DNA of 64,000 bases from an uncultured Bacteroidota bacterium. GTDB taxonomy: Bacteria; Bacteroidota; Bacteroidia; Chitinophagales; Saprospiraceae. The stretch is from assembly GCA_937872515.1 (NCBI GenBank), contig CALMSX010000083.1:160937-224936 (forward strand). The letters are read 5' to 3'. Under the pieces are notes generated by a model that was given only the letters and a program-made list of their open reading frames with translations, was not told where the DNA came from and made no database searches. Positions 9,490-18,316 of this stretch are shown here, in pieces. Numbering within the stretch: position 1 is the stretch's first letter; every line of letters begins with the position of its first letter. The position numbers and the translations under genes were made by a program.

Positions 9490-10146
9490 TTAAGCTTCAA
9501 TCATTTTTTTCGCCAGATAAAAGTCAACTTTTTCACAACTGGTATCTGCGATTCTTTCCTCCATAGCTGCCAATGTTTTGGGGGGTGGTATGATTACTTT
9601 TTCGCCTTTTTTCCAGTTAAGCGGCAGAGCCACTTTGTGTTCTTCGGCAAATTGAAGCGCTTCCAAGGCCCTGATGATTTCATCCATGTTTCTACCTACA
9701 TTCATAGGATAATACATGATTAGGCGGATTTTCATTTTTGGATCTATAAAAAACACAGCTCTAACCGCAGCTGTTTCACTTTCGTTGGGCTGAAGCATGC
9801 CGTAAAGCTTGCTTACTTTCATGTCAATGTCAGCAATTATTGGAAAACTGAGATAAATGCCCATTTTTTCTCTCACATTGTTGACCCAGGCCAGATGAGA
9901 GTGAATGCTGTCAATGCTCAGGCCCAAAAGCAGCGTATCCAATTTTTCAAAAACTTCTTTCTTTTGAGCAAAACCACTCATTTCTGTCGTGCAAACCGGA
10001 GTAAAGTCGGCCGGATGTGAAAACAAAAGGGTCCATTTGCCTTTGGCAAATTCACTAAATTTAATTCTGCCGGTTGTGGTAATGGCTTCAAAGTCTGGAG
10101 CCTGATCACCAATCCGGGGCATCATTTGGATTTCTTCTTGTAGCAT
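9490..10146 (-). CDS. Peroxiredoxin, Prx6 (1-Cys-like) family
   Basis: Thiol peroxidase reducing peroxides in the cytoplasm. The peroxidatic cysteine C52 sits in HPADFTPVCTTE, and VRAVFFIDP plus the long C-terminal 1-cysPrx_C extension identify the Prx6 subgroup. A second cysteine near residue 203 (DTSCEKVDFYL) could act as a resolving cysteine, as in archaeal Prx6-type enzymes. Length 218. The first ATG is preceded at 17 nt by a perfect -7 element and gives a plausible short leader; M8 or M9 are alternative starts. A terminator follows, so the gene is probably monocistronic. Confidence 0.93.
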   Translation of the reverse strand: MLQEEIQMMPRIGDQAPDFEAITTTGRIKFSEFAKGKWTLLFSHPADFTPVCTTEMSGFAQKKEVFEKLDTLLLGLSIDSIHSHLAWVNNVREKMGIYLSFPIIADIDMKVSKLYGMLQPNESETAAVRAVFFIDPKMKIRLIMYYPMNVGRNMDEIIRALEALQFAEEHKVALPLNWKKGEKVIIPPPKTLAAMEERIADTSCEKVDFYLAKKMIEA

Positions 10147-10163
10147 AATTTTGTTATTTTATG

Positions 10164-10171
10164 CAAAGTTA
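10164..10171 (-). promoter_or_regulatory. -7 promoter element for peroxiredoxin
   Basis: TAACTTTG followed by C on the minus strand, 17 nt before the ATG. Confidence 0.6.
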
Positions 10172-10235
10172 CAGTCCATAAATTCCGACAGTGGGTGACC
10201 TTAGTTACCTTCAGCCATGAGCAAAGGTGGTTGGC

Positions 10236-11210
10236 TTACTTTTGTCTTGAAATCACATATTCCACAAGCTCCTGCAGGTGGATATTGGCTTCGTTCTGAG
10301 GCAGAGTTTGGATCATTTCAAGTGCCTTTTCCTTGTATTCGTTCATTTTCTGGATGGTAAATGGGATTCCTTCAGAAGCTTTTACAAAATCGATGACTTC
10401 CCTAACCTTTTGCTCGTCTTTACTTTGATTTTTGATAATATAAATGATCCGTCGACGATCCCAGAAAGAAGCATTATTGAGGGCGTAAATGAGGGGTAAG
10501 GTCATCTTTTTTTCTTTGATGTCGATGCCCAGCGGTTTTCCAACATTTTCATCTCCGTAATCAAAAAGATCGTCCTTAATCTGAAAGCACATACCTATAT
10601 TCTCGCCTACCTGCCTCATAAATTCTATGCGCTCAGGGTCTTCGACGGTTGATGAGGCACCCAGACTGCACGATGCAGCAATAAGAGAGGCGGTTTTTTT
10701 TCTTATGATGTCAAAATAAATATCTTCTTTGATATCCAGTCTTCTCGCCTTTTCCAATTGCAATAATTCCCCTTCAGCCATTGCTTTCACTGCTTTAGAT
10801 ACGATGTGCAGCATTTTGTATTGTCCCGTATCAAGGGCGATGTGCATGCCCTGGGAAAAAAGATAATCTCCTACGAGAACAGCAACTTTGTTTTTCCAAA
10901 GTGCATTGATCGAAAAAAAACCCCTTCTTTGGTATGACTCGTCAACCACGTCGTCGTGTACAAGGGTGGCAGTGTGGAGCAATTCGACCATAGATGCCGC
11001 AGTAAAGGTATCGGGATTGGTGGGGCCAAAAATCCGGGCACTTAAAAAGACAAACATGGGTCGCATCTGTTTGCCTTTGCTCTTTATAATGTAGTGAGTT
11101 ATTTTATCGAGCAAAGGAATTTTGCTCTTCATCGCCTCCTTAAAATGGCTTTCATATTGTTTTAACTCTGGCGCGAGGAACTCTTTGATTTTATCTGCAG
11201 GAGAGGGCAT
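10236..11210 (-). CDS. Polyprenyl (octaprenyl-type) diphosphate synthase
   Basis: Trans-isoprenyl diphosphate synthase that elongates allylic diphosphates with IPP, probably making the menaquinone side chain. The first Asp-rich motif is LVHDDVVDE and the second QIKDDLFDYG; the KGKQMRPMFV start of the fold is also typical. I place the start at ATG 11210 (MPSPADK) rather than an in-frame TTG four codons upstream. This gives 324 residues and leaves a 30-nt leader after the -7 element at 11241-11248. Chain length cannot be read with confidence. Functionally it fits with ubiE and the UbiA-family gene elsewhere in the window. Confidence 0.92.
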   Translation of the reverse strand: MPSPADKIKEFLAPELKQYESHFKEAMKSKIPLLDKITHYIIKSKGKQMRPMFVFLSARIFGPTNPDTFTAASMVELLHTATLVHDDVVDESYQRRGFFSINALWKNKVAVLVGDYLFSQGMHIALDTGQYKMLHIVSKAVKAMAEGELLQLEKARRLDIKEDIYFDIIRKKTASLIAASCSLGASSTVEDPERIEFMRQVGENIGMCFQIKDDLFDYGDENVGKPLGIDIKEKKMTLPLIYALNNASFWDRRRIIYIIKNQSKDEQKVREVIDFVKASEGIPFTIQKMNEYKEKALEMIQTLPQNEANIHLQELVEYVISRQK

Positions 11211-11240
11211 GGAAACAAGCAATTACATAGTAATGGGCAG

Positions 11241-11248
11241 CAAAGGTA
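11241..11248 (-). promoter_or_regulatory. -7 promoter element for polyprenyl synthase
   Basis: TACCTTTG followed by C on the minus strand, 30 nt upstream of the chosen start. Confidence 0.55.
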
Positions 11249-11252
11249 ACAA

Positions 11253-11633
11253 TTAGCCGCCACACTCTTGTCTAAGAGCGGTTATTTGTTGGGTCCACAA
11301 ATCTTTGGTTGATTTTTCATCACCCTGATCGCAAAAATCGGTTACTTCCAGGATCGTTTCCAGGGTAACATCAGACTTATACATTCTGAATTCAAAATAT
11401 TCGGATTCGTCGTCTGCATCCAGCCATTTAAATCTTACACGTTCATCTTCAATGTCATCAACCATTTCGGCATCTTCAAAACTGCCATTCCAACTAAATG
11501 AAAATAAATCTTCGTTGATCTCAACGCCATCACAAAACCAGCGAACCAGGCAGGCTGGTGTGGTAATAAAAGTGTACAATAAGGTTGGGGATGCCTTAAA
11601 GATAAATTCTAAATCTAATTTTACTCTTTTCAT
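11253..11633 (-). CDS. START-like (SRPBCC-fold) domain protein
   Basis: A 126-residue acidic protein with FIFKASPTLLYTFITTP at the N-terminus, a W-containing centre and a long C-terminal helix (DLWTQQITALRQECGG). This is the layout of the small START-like/SRPBCC family common in Bacteroidota and related to Aha1-like ligand-binding folds. No ligand or partner is known to me. It is on the same strand as polyprenyl synthase, with 42 bp between the coding regions; the synthase's own -7 element lies just inside that gap. The role is unknown. Confidence 0.75.
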   Translation of the reverse strand: MKRVKLDLEFIFKASPTLLYTFITTPACLVRWFCDGVEINEDLFSFSWNGSFEDAEMVDDIEDERVRFKWLDADDESEYFEFRMYKSDVTLETILEVTDFCDQGDEKSTKDLWTQQITALRQECGG

Positions 11634-11823
11634 CTTTCTAAATCAAAAATTAAGGGCCGAAAGCGCAATGATAGGATATATAACGGCTAAATAAAAATTT
11701 TTTTTAATATTCATGCCTATTTTGAACTTTTTTTATGAAAAAATTATTGTTTTCCTCGCAGGTCACAGATGGATGAGTTGGGGTAAATGCACATTTTGAT
11801 TCTATGAAATCCCAAAAATTCCT

Positions 11824-11831
11824 TACTTTTG
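11824..11831 (+). promoter_or_regulatory. -7 promoter element for rpoD
   Basis: TACTTTTG followed by C, 35 nt before the rpoD ATG. The nearest upstream TTTG (11795-11798) is 25 nt away, longer than usual for a -33 box, so only the -7 element is claimed. Confidence 0.55.
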
Positions 11832-11866
11832 CGGCCTTTTAACACAGTTCAGAACAGATTTTTAGA

Positions 11867-12736
11867 ATGAGGCAATTAAAAATCACCAAATCCATTACCA
11901 ACAGAGAGAGTCAGTCTCTTGAAAAATATCTACAGGAAATAGGCAAAGTTGACCTATTAACCCCTGAAGAGGAGGTGGATTTGGCCAAAAAGATAAAAGA
12001 AGGTGACCAGGAAGCACTTGAGAGGCTAACAAAAGCAAATTTGAGGTTTGTGGTTTCTGTTGCCAAACAATACCAAAATCAAGGTTTGTCGTTGTCTGAT
12101 TTGATCAATGAAGGAAACCTGGGTTTGATTAAAGCGGCTCAACGTTTTGATGAAACCAGGGGTTTTAAGTTCATCTCCTATGCCGTTTGGTGGATTCGAC
12201 AATCCATTCTGCAGGCATTGGCAGAACAGTCAAGGATTGTCCGTCTACCCCTTAACAAGGTAGGTTCACTCAATAAAATCAACCGTGCTTTTTCTGAATT
12301 GGAGCAGGAATTTGAAAGAGAACCCACTGCTGAGGAATTGGCAGAACTGCTAGACATACCTTCAGAAGAAGTTGAGACCACTCTTGGTGTGGCAGCTCGA
12401 CACGTATCCATGGATGCACCATTTGCCGAAGGAGAAGACAACTCTCTGTTAGATGTATTGGAAAACAATAGTTCTCCTGATACAGATGCAGGACTGGAAT
12501 ATGTTGAATCCCTGAGAACAGAAATTGAAAGGTCGCTCTCGACCCTGACTGACAGGCAATATGATGTAATTAAGCTTTATTTTGGAATCGGAATTGAGCA
12601 TCCTATGTCATTGGAAGATATTGGTGATAAATTTGGATTAACCCGTGAAAGGGTACGTCAAATCAAAGACAAGGCCATAAACAAGTTGCGTTCAACCAGT
12701 AAGAGCAAGTTGTTGAAAAATTACTTAGGTAGTTAA
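11867..12736 (+). CDS. rpoD: RNA polymerase primary sigma factor, Bacteroidota type
   Basis: Sigma-70 family factor of 289 residues without region 1.1, the short form that serves as primary sigma in Bacteroidota and reads TANNTTTG rather than TATAAT promoters. Region 1.2 is [20 protein letters not shown]. Region 2 includes [31 protein letters not shown] and [13 protein letters not shown]. Region 4.2 carries the helix-turn-helix [17 protein letters not shown] near residue 255. A perfect intrinsic terminator lies 62 bp after the stop, inside the 5' end of the next reading frame. Confidence 0.96.
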   Translation: MRQLKITKSITNRESQSLEKYLQEIGKVDLLTPEEEVDLAKKIKEGDQEALERLTKANLRFVVSVAKQYQNQGLSLSDLINEGNLGLIKAAQRFDETRGFKFISYAVWWIRQSILQALAEQSRIVRLPLNKVGSLNKINRAFSELEQEFEREPTAEELAELLDIPSEEVETTLGVAARHVSMDAPFAEGEDNSLLDVLENNSSPDTDAGLEYVESLRTEIERSLSTLTDRQYDVIKLYFGIGIEHPMSLEDIGDKFGLTRERVRQIKDKAINKLRSTSKSKLLKNYLGS

Positions 12737-12771
12737 TACCTGTGATCCACAGTGGTCAATTGATCTATCAT

Positions 12772-14796
12772 ATGATTTTAGTTTTTCAGAACATAAAAAA
12801 AAAGGCACTGATTTTCAGTGCCTTTTTCCTTTTATACGCACTTATTGCTCAAGGGCAAAAAGATACCATAGTTGTATTGGATAGCTTTGTGGTTACAGCC
12901 AGCCGACTACCTCAACCCGCAAATACACAAAACACCTATATTTCTTCGCCCATTGCTGCAGCATTGGCGCAGGGAACGAGCATCAATGACTATATTCAGG
13001 CAGCTCCCGGTATATTCACTTTGAGCAACAATAATTACGCACAGGATAGTAGAATTACCAGTCGTGGCTTTGGTGCAAGGTCATCCTTTGGCATCAGGGG
13101 AATAAAAATCTGGGTGGATGATATTCCTGAAACAACACCCGATGGACAAAGTCAACTCGACAATTTGGATTACCAACTGATCCACTCTACTGAAATTTTG
13201 AGGGGTCCCGATGCTGCTCTCTATGGCAATGTTTCAGGGGCGATGATTAAGATATATCCAACACCCTTTGATAGTCTTAAAGAAGGCGTTAAAATTCGTC
13301 TTGCCGGTGGTAGTTTTGGATTCAGGCAGGCAGGCATTCAGCTGGTTCCCAAAACAGATAACTGGAAATGGCAGTTTGGATATGCTTATCAGGGAGCTGA
13401 TGGATACCGAAAATGGTCGGCCTTCAACAATCATATTGGCAACATACGAGGGCGTTTTCAAAAAGGGGAGCATGAGCTTAAAATATTAATTAACGGTGTT
13501 TTTAACCCCCAGTCACAAGACCCCGGAGCGTTAAATTACATGGAAGCAGAAACCAACCCTCGGGAAGCCAGAAGCAATAACATCCAGTATAAAGCGGGAG
13601 AAAACTTACATCAGCAAAGAATGGCCTTGATTTACAAAAAGTCAGGAACCAAAACCTACCAGCAGTTAAAAGCATACTATCTCAACAGGCGTTTTTCCAA
13701 CTTTCTTGCTTTTTCAACCTCGGGATGGGGAGAAATCAAAAGAAAGAACCACGGATTATACTATGAAGTAGGCAACCTGCTAAAAAAAGGCAAGTTCAGC
13801 TGGATTGCAGGCGCAGACTGGCAGTACCAACAAGATTTCCGCAGCAACTATGACAATTTGCAAGGAGAAAAAGGGACGCTGCGCTTAGCCCAAAATGAAG
13901 TTTACAAAGATCTATCCGTTTACAGTTTGAATTCTTTTCAATTGACGCCCCGTTGCAGAGGAGAGGTGAACGTGAGGTTGTCAGCCATTCAGACTGCAAT
14001 GGAGGATCACTTTCAAACCGATGGAGATCAATCAGGAATCAGAAATATTCAATCATTTAACCCCTCACTCAAATTGAGCTATCAACTCAACCGACAAATG
14101 AGTGTTAACTTTATCAATTCTACCGGATTTGAGTCCCCTACCCTGACCGAACTTTCTGTGTCGCCTGATGGTAAACCCGGTTTTAACCCTGCATTGAACA
14201 GTTCTAAAACGAGGCTTTATGAGGTACATTTTCATTATGGTACAACCACTGATCAGAGCCTAGATATTCATTGGTTTCATGTATCGGGAAGCAATGAAAT
14301 TATACCCTTCGAAATTCCATCTGCTCCGGGCAGGTTTTATTATGAAAATTCAGGCACTTCGAACAGAAAAGGACTTGAACTTGCGGTTAAATGGCCCCTT
14401 TCTGACAAATACCAATTGGGATGGAATTACACCTATAACTATGCGTTCTTATTAAATGGGGCGGACCCTATTCCTGGAATTCCTGTTTATGTACATCAGA
14501 TACAATTAATGGCGCAACCCGTAAGAAAGCTGCAATTGAGGATAGATCACCAATTGGTAGGTAAAATCTACCTTTTGACAAATTCATCATCTTCCAGCAA
14601 ATCGTACATAGAAGCCAATATACAAGCAGGCTATACCCTGGATCTGGCTAAACAAGCCCTTGTTTTTAACATTGGACTGAACAATCTCTACAACGCCAAG
14701 TACTATTCCAATATCCGAATTAACGCAACTGCCAACCGGTTTTATGAGTCTGCGCCTCCTACTCATTTCTGGGCAGGGATCCAACTTTTGTGGTAA
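12772..14796 (+). CDS. TonB-dependent outer-membrane receptor
   Basis: Receptor of 674 residues. After a signal peptide (IKKKALIFSAFFLLYALIAQG) comes a TonB-box-like stretch (DTIVVLDSFVVTASRL), a plug domain (APGIFTLSNNN, SRGFGARSSFGIRGI, STEILRGPDAALYGN) and a 22-strand-type barrel ending in aromatic LLW. The plug resembles FecA-like siderophore or iron-chelate receptors, and no CarboxypepD-like N-terminal domain is present, so this is not a SusC protein. The substrate is unknown. I start at ATG 12772; an in-frame GTG at 12742 gives no better signal peptide. A perfect terminator hairpin is embedded in the signal-peptide codons. Confidence 0.85.
   Translation: MILVFQNIKKKALIFSAFFLLYALIAQGQKDTIVVLDSFVVTASRLPQPANTQNTYISSPIAAALAQGTSINDYIQAAPGIFTLSNNNYAQDSRITSRGFGARSSFGIRGIKIWVDDIPETTPDGQSQLDNLDYQLIHSTEILRGPDAALYGNVSGAMIKIYPTPFDSLKEGVKIRLAGGSFGFRQAGIQLVPKTDNWKWQFGYAYQGADGYRKWSAFNNHIGNIRGRFQKGEHELKILINGVFNPQSQDPGALNYMEAETNPREARSNNIQYKAGENLHQQRMALIYKKSGTKTYQQLKAYYLNRRFSNFLAFSTSGWGEIKRKNHGLYYEVGNLLKKGKFSWIAGADWQYQQDFRSNYDNLQGEKGTLRLAQNEVYKDLSVYSLNSFQLTPRCRGEVNVRLSAIQTAMEDHFQTDGDQSGIRNIQSFNPSLKLSYQLNRQMSVNFINSTGFESPTLTELSVSPDGKPGFNPALNSSKTRLYEVHFHYGTTTDQSLDIHWFHVSGSNEIIPFEIPSAPGRFYYENSGTSNRKGLELAVKWPLSDKYQLGWNYTYNYAFLLNGADPIPGIPVYVHQIQLMAQPVRKLQLRIDHQLVGKIYLLTNSSSSSKSYIEANIQAGYTLDLAKQALVFNIGLNNLYNAKYYSNIRINATANRFYESAPPTHFWAGIQLLW
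12799..12827 (+). terminator. Perfect terminator hairpin inside the receptor's signal-peptide codons
   Basis: Stem of 8 G-C-rich base pairs (GGCACTGA/TCAGTGCC) with a TTT loop, extended by five A-T pairs and flanked by A9 on the left and T5 on the right. It is 62 nt downstream of the rpoD stop and 27 nt inside the receptor reading frame. It would end rpoD transcripts and could attenuate the receptor gene. Confidence 0.7.
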
Positions 14797-14964
14797 CACG
14801 AGGTTTTTCTGTGGCAAGTGTTCGTTGGTTATTAAAATTCCAAATTAACTACTCAATCGTACTACATTATTGGTCGTTTTCAGGCACTTATTTTGTAATA
14901 ATTCATTTTTAACAAATATTTACAAAGATTACTTAAGTCATCTTGCAAAGCTCCTTTTTTTTGG

Positions 14965-14972
14965 TAATTTTG
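14965..14972 (+). promoter_or_regulatory. Promoter of accD (-33/-7)
   Basis: TAATTTTG followed by C, 15 nt before the accD ATG, with a TTG at 14943-14945 giving a 19-nt spacer, as expected for Bacteroidota promoters. Confidence 0.6.
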
Positions 14973-14987
14973 CATGAAATTTGATTT

Positions 14988-15875
14988 ATGAGCTGGTTTA
15001 AGCGATTAAAAGACGGAATACAAACTGCAACAAAATCCAAAAAGGAAGCTCCCGATGGTTTATGGCATAAGTGTGAAAAGTGCAGCGAACTGTCTACTCA
15101 TAAAGAATTGGACGAAAACCTGTACTGCTGTCCCAAGTGCGATCACCATGTCAGAATCGGATCAGAAAAATACTTCAACATCATTTTTGATGGAAAGTAC
15201 ACCCGATTATTTGACGAAATTGTTTCCAAGGACATTTTAAACTTTGTTGACCTAAAGTCATATCAAGACAGGCTGGACGCCATTTATCTAAAATCCGATG
15301 TTAGTGATGCCATTTCAGTTGCCAGTGGCAAAGTCAATAAAAAGCCATTGACAGTATGCGCTATGGATTTCACCTTTATAGGGGGTTCAATGGGATCCGT
15401 GGTAGGTGAGAAAATATCAAGAGCTATAGACTATAGCATTGAAAATAAGACACCGCTGCTGATTATCTCTAAATCCGGAGGTGCCAGAATGATGGAATCC
15501 GCCTTTTCTCTAATGCAAATGGCAAAGACCTCAGCAAAACTAACCCTGTTAGCCAAACACAAACTCCCCTTCATTTCCCTGATGACCGATCCTACGACTG
15601 GTGGGGTTACGGCTAGTTTTGCCATGCTGGGTGACCTCAATATAGCAGAACCGGGAGCATTGATTGGTTTTGCGGGACCCAGGGTAATCAAAGAGACCAT
15701 AAAACGTGATTTACCGGAGGGCTTTCAAACAGCTGAATTTTTGATAGAAAAAGGCTTTTTAGATTTCATCGTTAATAGAAAAGATCTAAAACAAAAGTTA
15801 GACGACTTGCTTACCATGTTTACCAATGTAGAAAGCGAGGCGGAACTTAATGAAGAGCCGGCTTCAGCTAGCTAA
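14988..15875 (+). CDS. accD: Acetyl-CoA carboxylase carboxyltransferase subunit beta
   Basis: Beta half of the carboxyltransferase that makes malonyl-CoA for fatty acid synthesis. The N-terminal zinc ribbon is visible as C29-x2-C32 and C48-x2-C51. The crotonase-fold carboxyltransferase domain follows, with SKSGGARMMESAFSLMQMAK and TDPTTGGVTASFAMLGD, the oxyanion/biotin-binding segments, and GPRVIKETI. Length 295. It needs AccA, which is not in this window. It has its own promoter and converges on gldC with an 8-bp coding overlap. Confidence 0.96.
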   Translation: MSWFKRLKDGIQTATKSKKEAPDGLWHKCEKCSELSTHKELDENLYCCPKCDHHVRIGSEKYFNIIFDGKYTRLFDEIVSKDILNFVDLKSYQDRLDAIYLKSDVSDAISVASGKVNKKPLTVCAMDFTFIGGSMGSVVGEKISRAIDYSIENKTPLLIISKSGGARMMESAFSLMQMAKTSAKLTLLAKHKLPFISLMTDPTTGGVTASFAMLGDLNIAEPGALIGFAGPRVIKETIKRDLPEGFQTAEFLIEKGFLDFIVNRKDLKQKLDDLLTMFTNVESEAELNEEPASAS

Positions 15876-16227
15876 GATTTTCGCTCTCATCCTTGGGCAC
15901 TATTCCTGTTTGTTCTCCGAAATAAATGGCAAAGTTGTGCATAACATTGGCCAAATCGTGGTTGTTGGTGGCTTTAAAGTAGGTATCTGCCATTGACTTA
16001 AAGGTCTGAAACATCAATCTGTCCATTTCGGCTACCTGTAATTTGGAGGTCCATAGGTCAATTCTGAAGGTATCTGCACTGACTTCATCAAACACAGAAA
16101 GAAGAAAAGCCTTGCAGGCAATGGGATCTTTGCCTTGTGGATTGTCAGAAGCACTCCAGTAAATTTTATCCGGATGCTTTTTATCATCAAGTTCAACATC
16201 AATTTGGATGGTAGATTTGCCCTGCAT
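15868..16227 (-). CDS. gldC: Gliding motility protein GldC
   Basis: Protein of 119 residues resembling GldC of Flavobacterium in sequence pattern: IQIDVELDDKKHPDKIYWSA, an AFLLSVFD motif, FRIDLWTSKLQVAEMDR and FQTFKSMADTYFKAT. GldC stabilises gliding function in flavobacteria and is widespread in Bacteroidota, including non-gliding species, as a cytoplasmic accessory protein of uncertain mechanism. No other gld genes are next to it. Divergent from pepD with back-to-back -7 elements in a 69-bp gap, and it overlaps the accD 3' end by 8 bp. Confidence 0.88.
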   Translation of the reverse strand: MQGKSTIQIDVELDDKKHPDKIYWSASDNPQGKDPIACKAFLLSVFDEVSADTFRIDLWTSKLQVAEMDRLMFQTFKSMADTYFKATNNHDLANVMHNFAIYFGEQTGIVPKDESENLS

Positions 16228-16243
16228 TTTATTTTACTTTTTG

Positions 16244-16251
16244 CAAAAGTA
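16244..16251 (-). promoter_or_regulatory. -7 promoter element for gldC
   Basis: TACTTTTG followed by C on the minus strand, 16 nt before the gldC ATG, 21 bp from the divergent pepD element. Confidence 0.6.
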
Positions 16252-16272
16252 GGAGAATGAGGTTTGAAATCC

Positions 16273-16280
16273 TAATTTTG
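16273..16280 (+). promoter_or_regulatory. -7 promoter element for pepD
   Basis: TAATTTTG, 16 nt before the pepD ATG. This is one of two elements in the window not followed by C. Confidence 0.55.
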
Positions 16281-16296
16281 TCACAAAGCCAAAACA

Positions 16297-17766
16297 ATGA
16301 ACACACAAAAAATAAATGAACTAGAACCCAAGGCCATTTGGGAGAATTTTGCAGCTTTAAATGCCATCCCCAGGGCCTCCAAAAAAGAAGAAGGGATTAG
16401 GGCATTTATGATTGAATTTGCTAAGAATCTGGGCCTGGAGGTAGCAACAGATAAGGTTGGCAATGTGCTGATTAAAAAACAGGCAAGTGCCGGCATGGAG
16501 AACAAACAAACAGTGGTTCTTCAGGCCCATCTAGACATGGTACACCAAAAAAACAACGATACTGATTTCAATTTTGAAACACAGGGAATTGATATGTATT
16601 TGGATGGAGACTGGGTAAAGGCGCGAGGCACCACCCTTGGTGCTGATAATGGCCTTGGAGTAGCAGCTATTATGGGAATACTATCATCCAACACCATACA
16701 GCATCCGCCTTTAGAAGCTTTGTTTACCATTGATGAGGAAACAGGAATGACCGGTGCATTGGGCCTTGAAGCCGGCTTTATTCAAGGCAAAATGTTACTT
16801 AATCTCGATACAGAAGACGACGACGAATTGGACATTGGTTGTGCCGGAGGTATGGATGTTACGGCAACCCTGACTTACAACCAGGTTGCTTGTCCAGCCA
16901 TCAATGTTGGATTGAGGTTGATCATCAATGGTCTGAAAGGCGGGCACTCCGGCATGGACATCCATCTTGGTTTGGGCAATGCCAATAAACTAATGAACAG
17001 ATTCCTCTATCTTTTGTGCCCAGAACATGGCGTGATGGTGAGTAGTATCAATGGAGGTGGTTTGAGAAATGCCATTCCAAGAGAAAGTATTGCCGTATTG
17101 AGTGTTCATCCAGATCTGGAAACAAAGGTTAGAGCCCACTTTGAGGTTTTAAGACAAGAAATTATGGCTGAATATAGATTGGCTGAACCCAATCTTAAAA
17201 TCAGTTTAGAATCTATTTCAGGTCCTGAAAAAGCAGTTGATCCCCTTGTTGAGATGGCCATCATCAAAGCTATTGCAGGGGCTGTTAATGGAGTTTATCG
17301 CATGAGTCCGGGCATGACTGACCTGGTCGAGGCTTCCAACAATGTGGCAAAGGTTGAAGTAAATGACGGCAATGCCAGAATAATGTGCCTCACCAGATCA
17401 TCTGTAGAATCTACCAAATTGGAAGTGGCCAATTCGCTGAGGGCAGTATTTGAATTGGCCGGTTTTGAGTGCCAGTTTTCAGGCAGCTATCCAGGCTGGA
17501 GCCCTAATCCAACCTCAACGCTCCTGGAATTGATGAAAAACCAATATTCACAACTATTTGGAACAGAACCGAGGGTAGTAGCATGCCATGCAGGCCTTGA
17601 ATGCGGCATTATTGGAAGTCATTATCCGGGTATGGAAATGATTTCTTTTGGTCCCACCATAAAGGGTGCACATAGTCCCGATGAAAGAGCAAGTGTGTCT
17701 TCTTCCCAAAAATTCTGGCGATTGTTGTTACAGACCCTGTCTAACATACCAGATGTCCATGCTTAG
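16297..17766 (+). CDS. pepD: Aminoacyl-histidine dipeptidase (cytosol non-specific dipeptidase)
   Basis: M20-family di-zinc peptidase cleaving Xaa-His and other dipeptides in the cytoplasm. Metal and catalytic segments are in order: QAHLDMVHQK (H-x-D), GADNGLGVAA, TIDEETGMTGALGLE (Glu general base), LNLDTEDDDELDIGCAGG, the lid-domain motif GLKGGHSGMDIHLG, and the terminal SFGPTIKGAHSPDE histidine. Length 489, standard for PepD. It has its own promoter. arfB starts inside its last codons (8-nt overlap), implying translational coupling. Confidence 0.95.
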   Translation: MNTQKINELEPKAIWENFAALNAIPRASKKEEGIRAFMIEFAKNLGLEVATDKVGNVLIKKQASAGMENKQTVVLQAHLDMVHQKNNDTDFNFETQGIDMYLDGDWVKARGTTLGADNGLGVAAIMGILSSNTIQHPPLEALFTIDEETGMTGALGLEAGFIQGKMLLNLDTEDDDELDIGCAGGMDVTATLTYNQVACPAINVGLRLIINGLKGGHSGMDIHLGLGNANKLMNRFLYLLCPEHGVMVSSINGGGLRNAIPRESIAVLSVHPDLETKVRAHFEVLRQEIMAEYRLAEPNLKISLESISGPEKAVDPLVEMAIIKAIAGAVNGVYRMSPGMTDLVEASNNVAKVEVNDGNARIMCLTRSSVESTKLEVANSLRAVFELAGFECQFSGSYPGWSPNPTSTLLELMKNQYSQLFGTEPRVVACHAGLECGIIGSHYPGMEMISFGPTIKGAHSPDERASVSSSQKFWRLLLQTLSNIPDVHA

Positions 17767-18181
17767 TATCATTCCTGATTTAAGGCGGGAATTTGAATAT
17801 ATTACAAGTAGAAGTGGGGGGCCAGGCGGGCAAAACACCAATAAAACGGAGACAAAAGTAATTTTGCGCTTTGACATAGCGAGCTCTACCCTTCTTACGG
17901 ATGAGCAAAAGGAAACTTTATTGGCTAAACTTGAGTTTAGTTTACTTGAAGGCTCTGTTTTAAGTTGTACTTCCCAAAAATTCAGGAGTCAACTACAGAA
18001 CAAAGAACACTGCATTGAAAAGTGTCACCAGGTATTGATCAGCGCTTTAACACCCATTAAAAAACGAATCAAAACAAAGGTACCAAAGGCGGTACATGAA
18101 AAACGACTACTAGCAAAAAGAATAAAGGCTTCTCATAAATTTTATAGAAGAAAAATTGGCGGGAGCTCATTAAATCAGTGA
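17759..18181 (+). CDS. arfB: Peptidyl-tRNA hydrolase ArfB, ribosome rescue
   Basis: Release-factor-like hydrolase that frees ribosomes stalled on mRNAs without a stop codon. The catalytic GGQ motif is at residues 23-25 in SRSGGPGGQNTNKTETKV. The C-terminus is the expected basic tail (KKRIKTKVPKAVHEKRLLAKRIKASHKF) that enters the mRNA channel. I choose ATG 17759 (140 residues), overlapping the pepD stop by 8 nt. The open frame extends upstream within pepD but the added residues do not look protein-like. ATG 17753 is an alternative. Confidence 0.93.
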   Translation: MLSIIPDLRREFEYITSRSGGPGGQNTNKTETKVILRFDIASSTLLTDEQKETLLAKLEFSLLEGSVLSCTSQKFRSQLQNKEHCIEKCHQVLISALTPIKKRIKTKVPKAVHEKRLLAKRIKASHKFYRRKIGGSSLNQ

Positions 18182-18251
18182 AAAATTTCAAAATAAAATT
18201 ATTAAACCTATAGTTTAGATTTTTTAAATTTTTCCAAATAATATTTTAAAT

Positions 18252-18273
18252 CATGGCGAAAATCAAAGCCATG
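18252..18273. promoter_or_regulatory. Inverted repeat at the -33 region of the desaturase promoter
   Basis: CATGGC and GCCATG arms separated by 10 bp. The right arm ends 15 bp before the -7 element, where the -33 box of the promoter would lie. It looks like a dimeric regulator site for the desaturase-hydrolase pair; the regulator is unknown. Confidence 0.35.
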
Positions 18274-18288
18274 TCAATTTAATATTTT

Positions 18289-18296
18289 TATATTTG
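18289..18296 (+). promoter_or_regulatory. -7 promoter element for the desaturase gene
   Basis: TATATTTG followed by C, 20 nt before ATG 18317. It places the likely transcript start near 18303 and rules out starting translation at the TTG at 18305. Confidence 0.6.
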
Positions 18297-18316
18297 CCTA
18301 TATTTTGCAATTAATA

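Noticed and set aside
12742..12771. GTG start for the TonB receptor, 10 codons upstream
   Set aside because: The extra residues weaken the signal peptide; ATG 12772 gives a standard n-region and h-region.
17666..17758. Upstream extension of ArfB within pepD
   Set aside because: The extra 31 codons are the out-of-frame reading of conserved pepD sequence and do not belong to the ArfB family.
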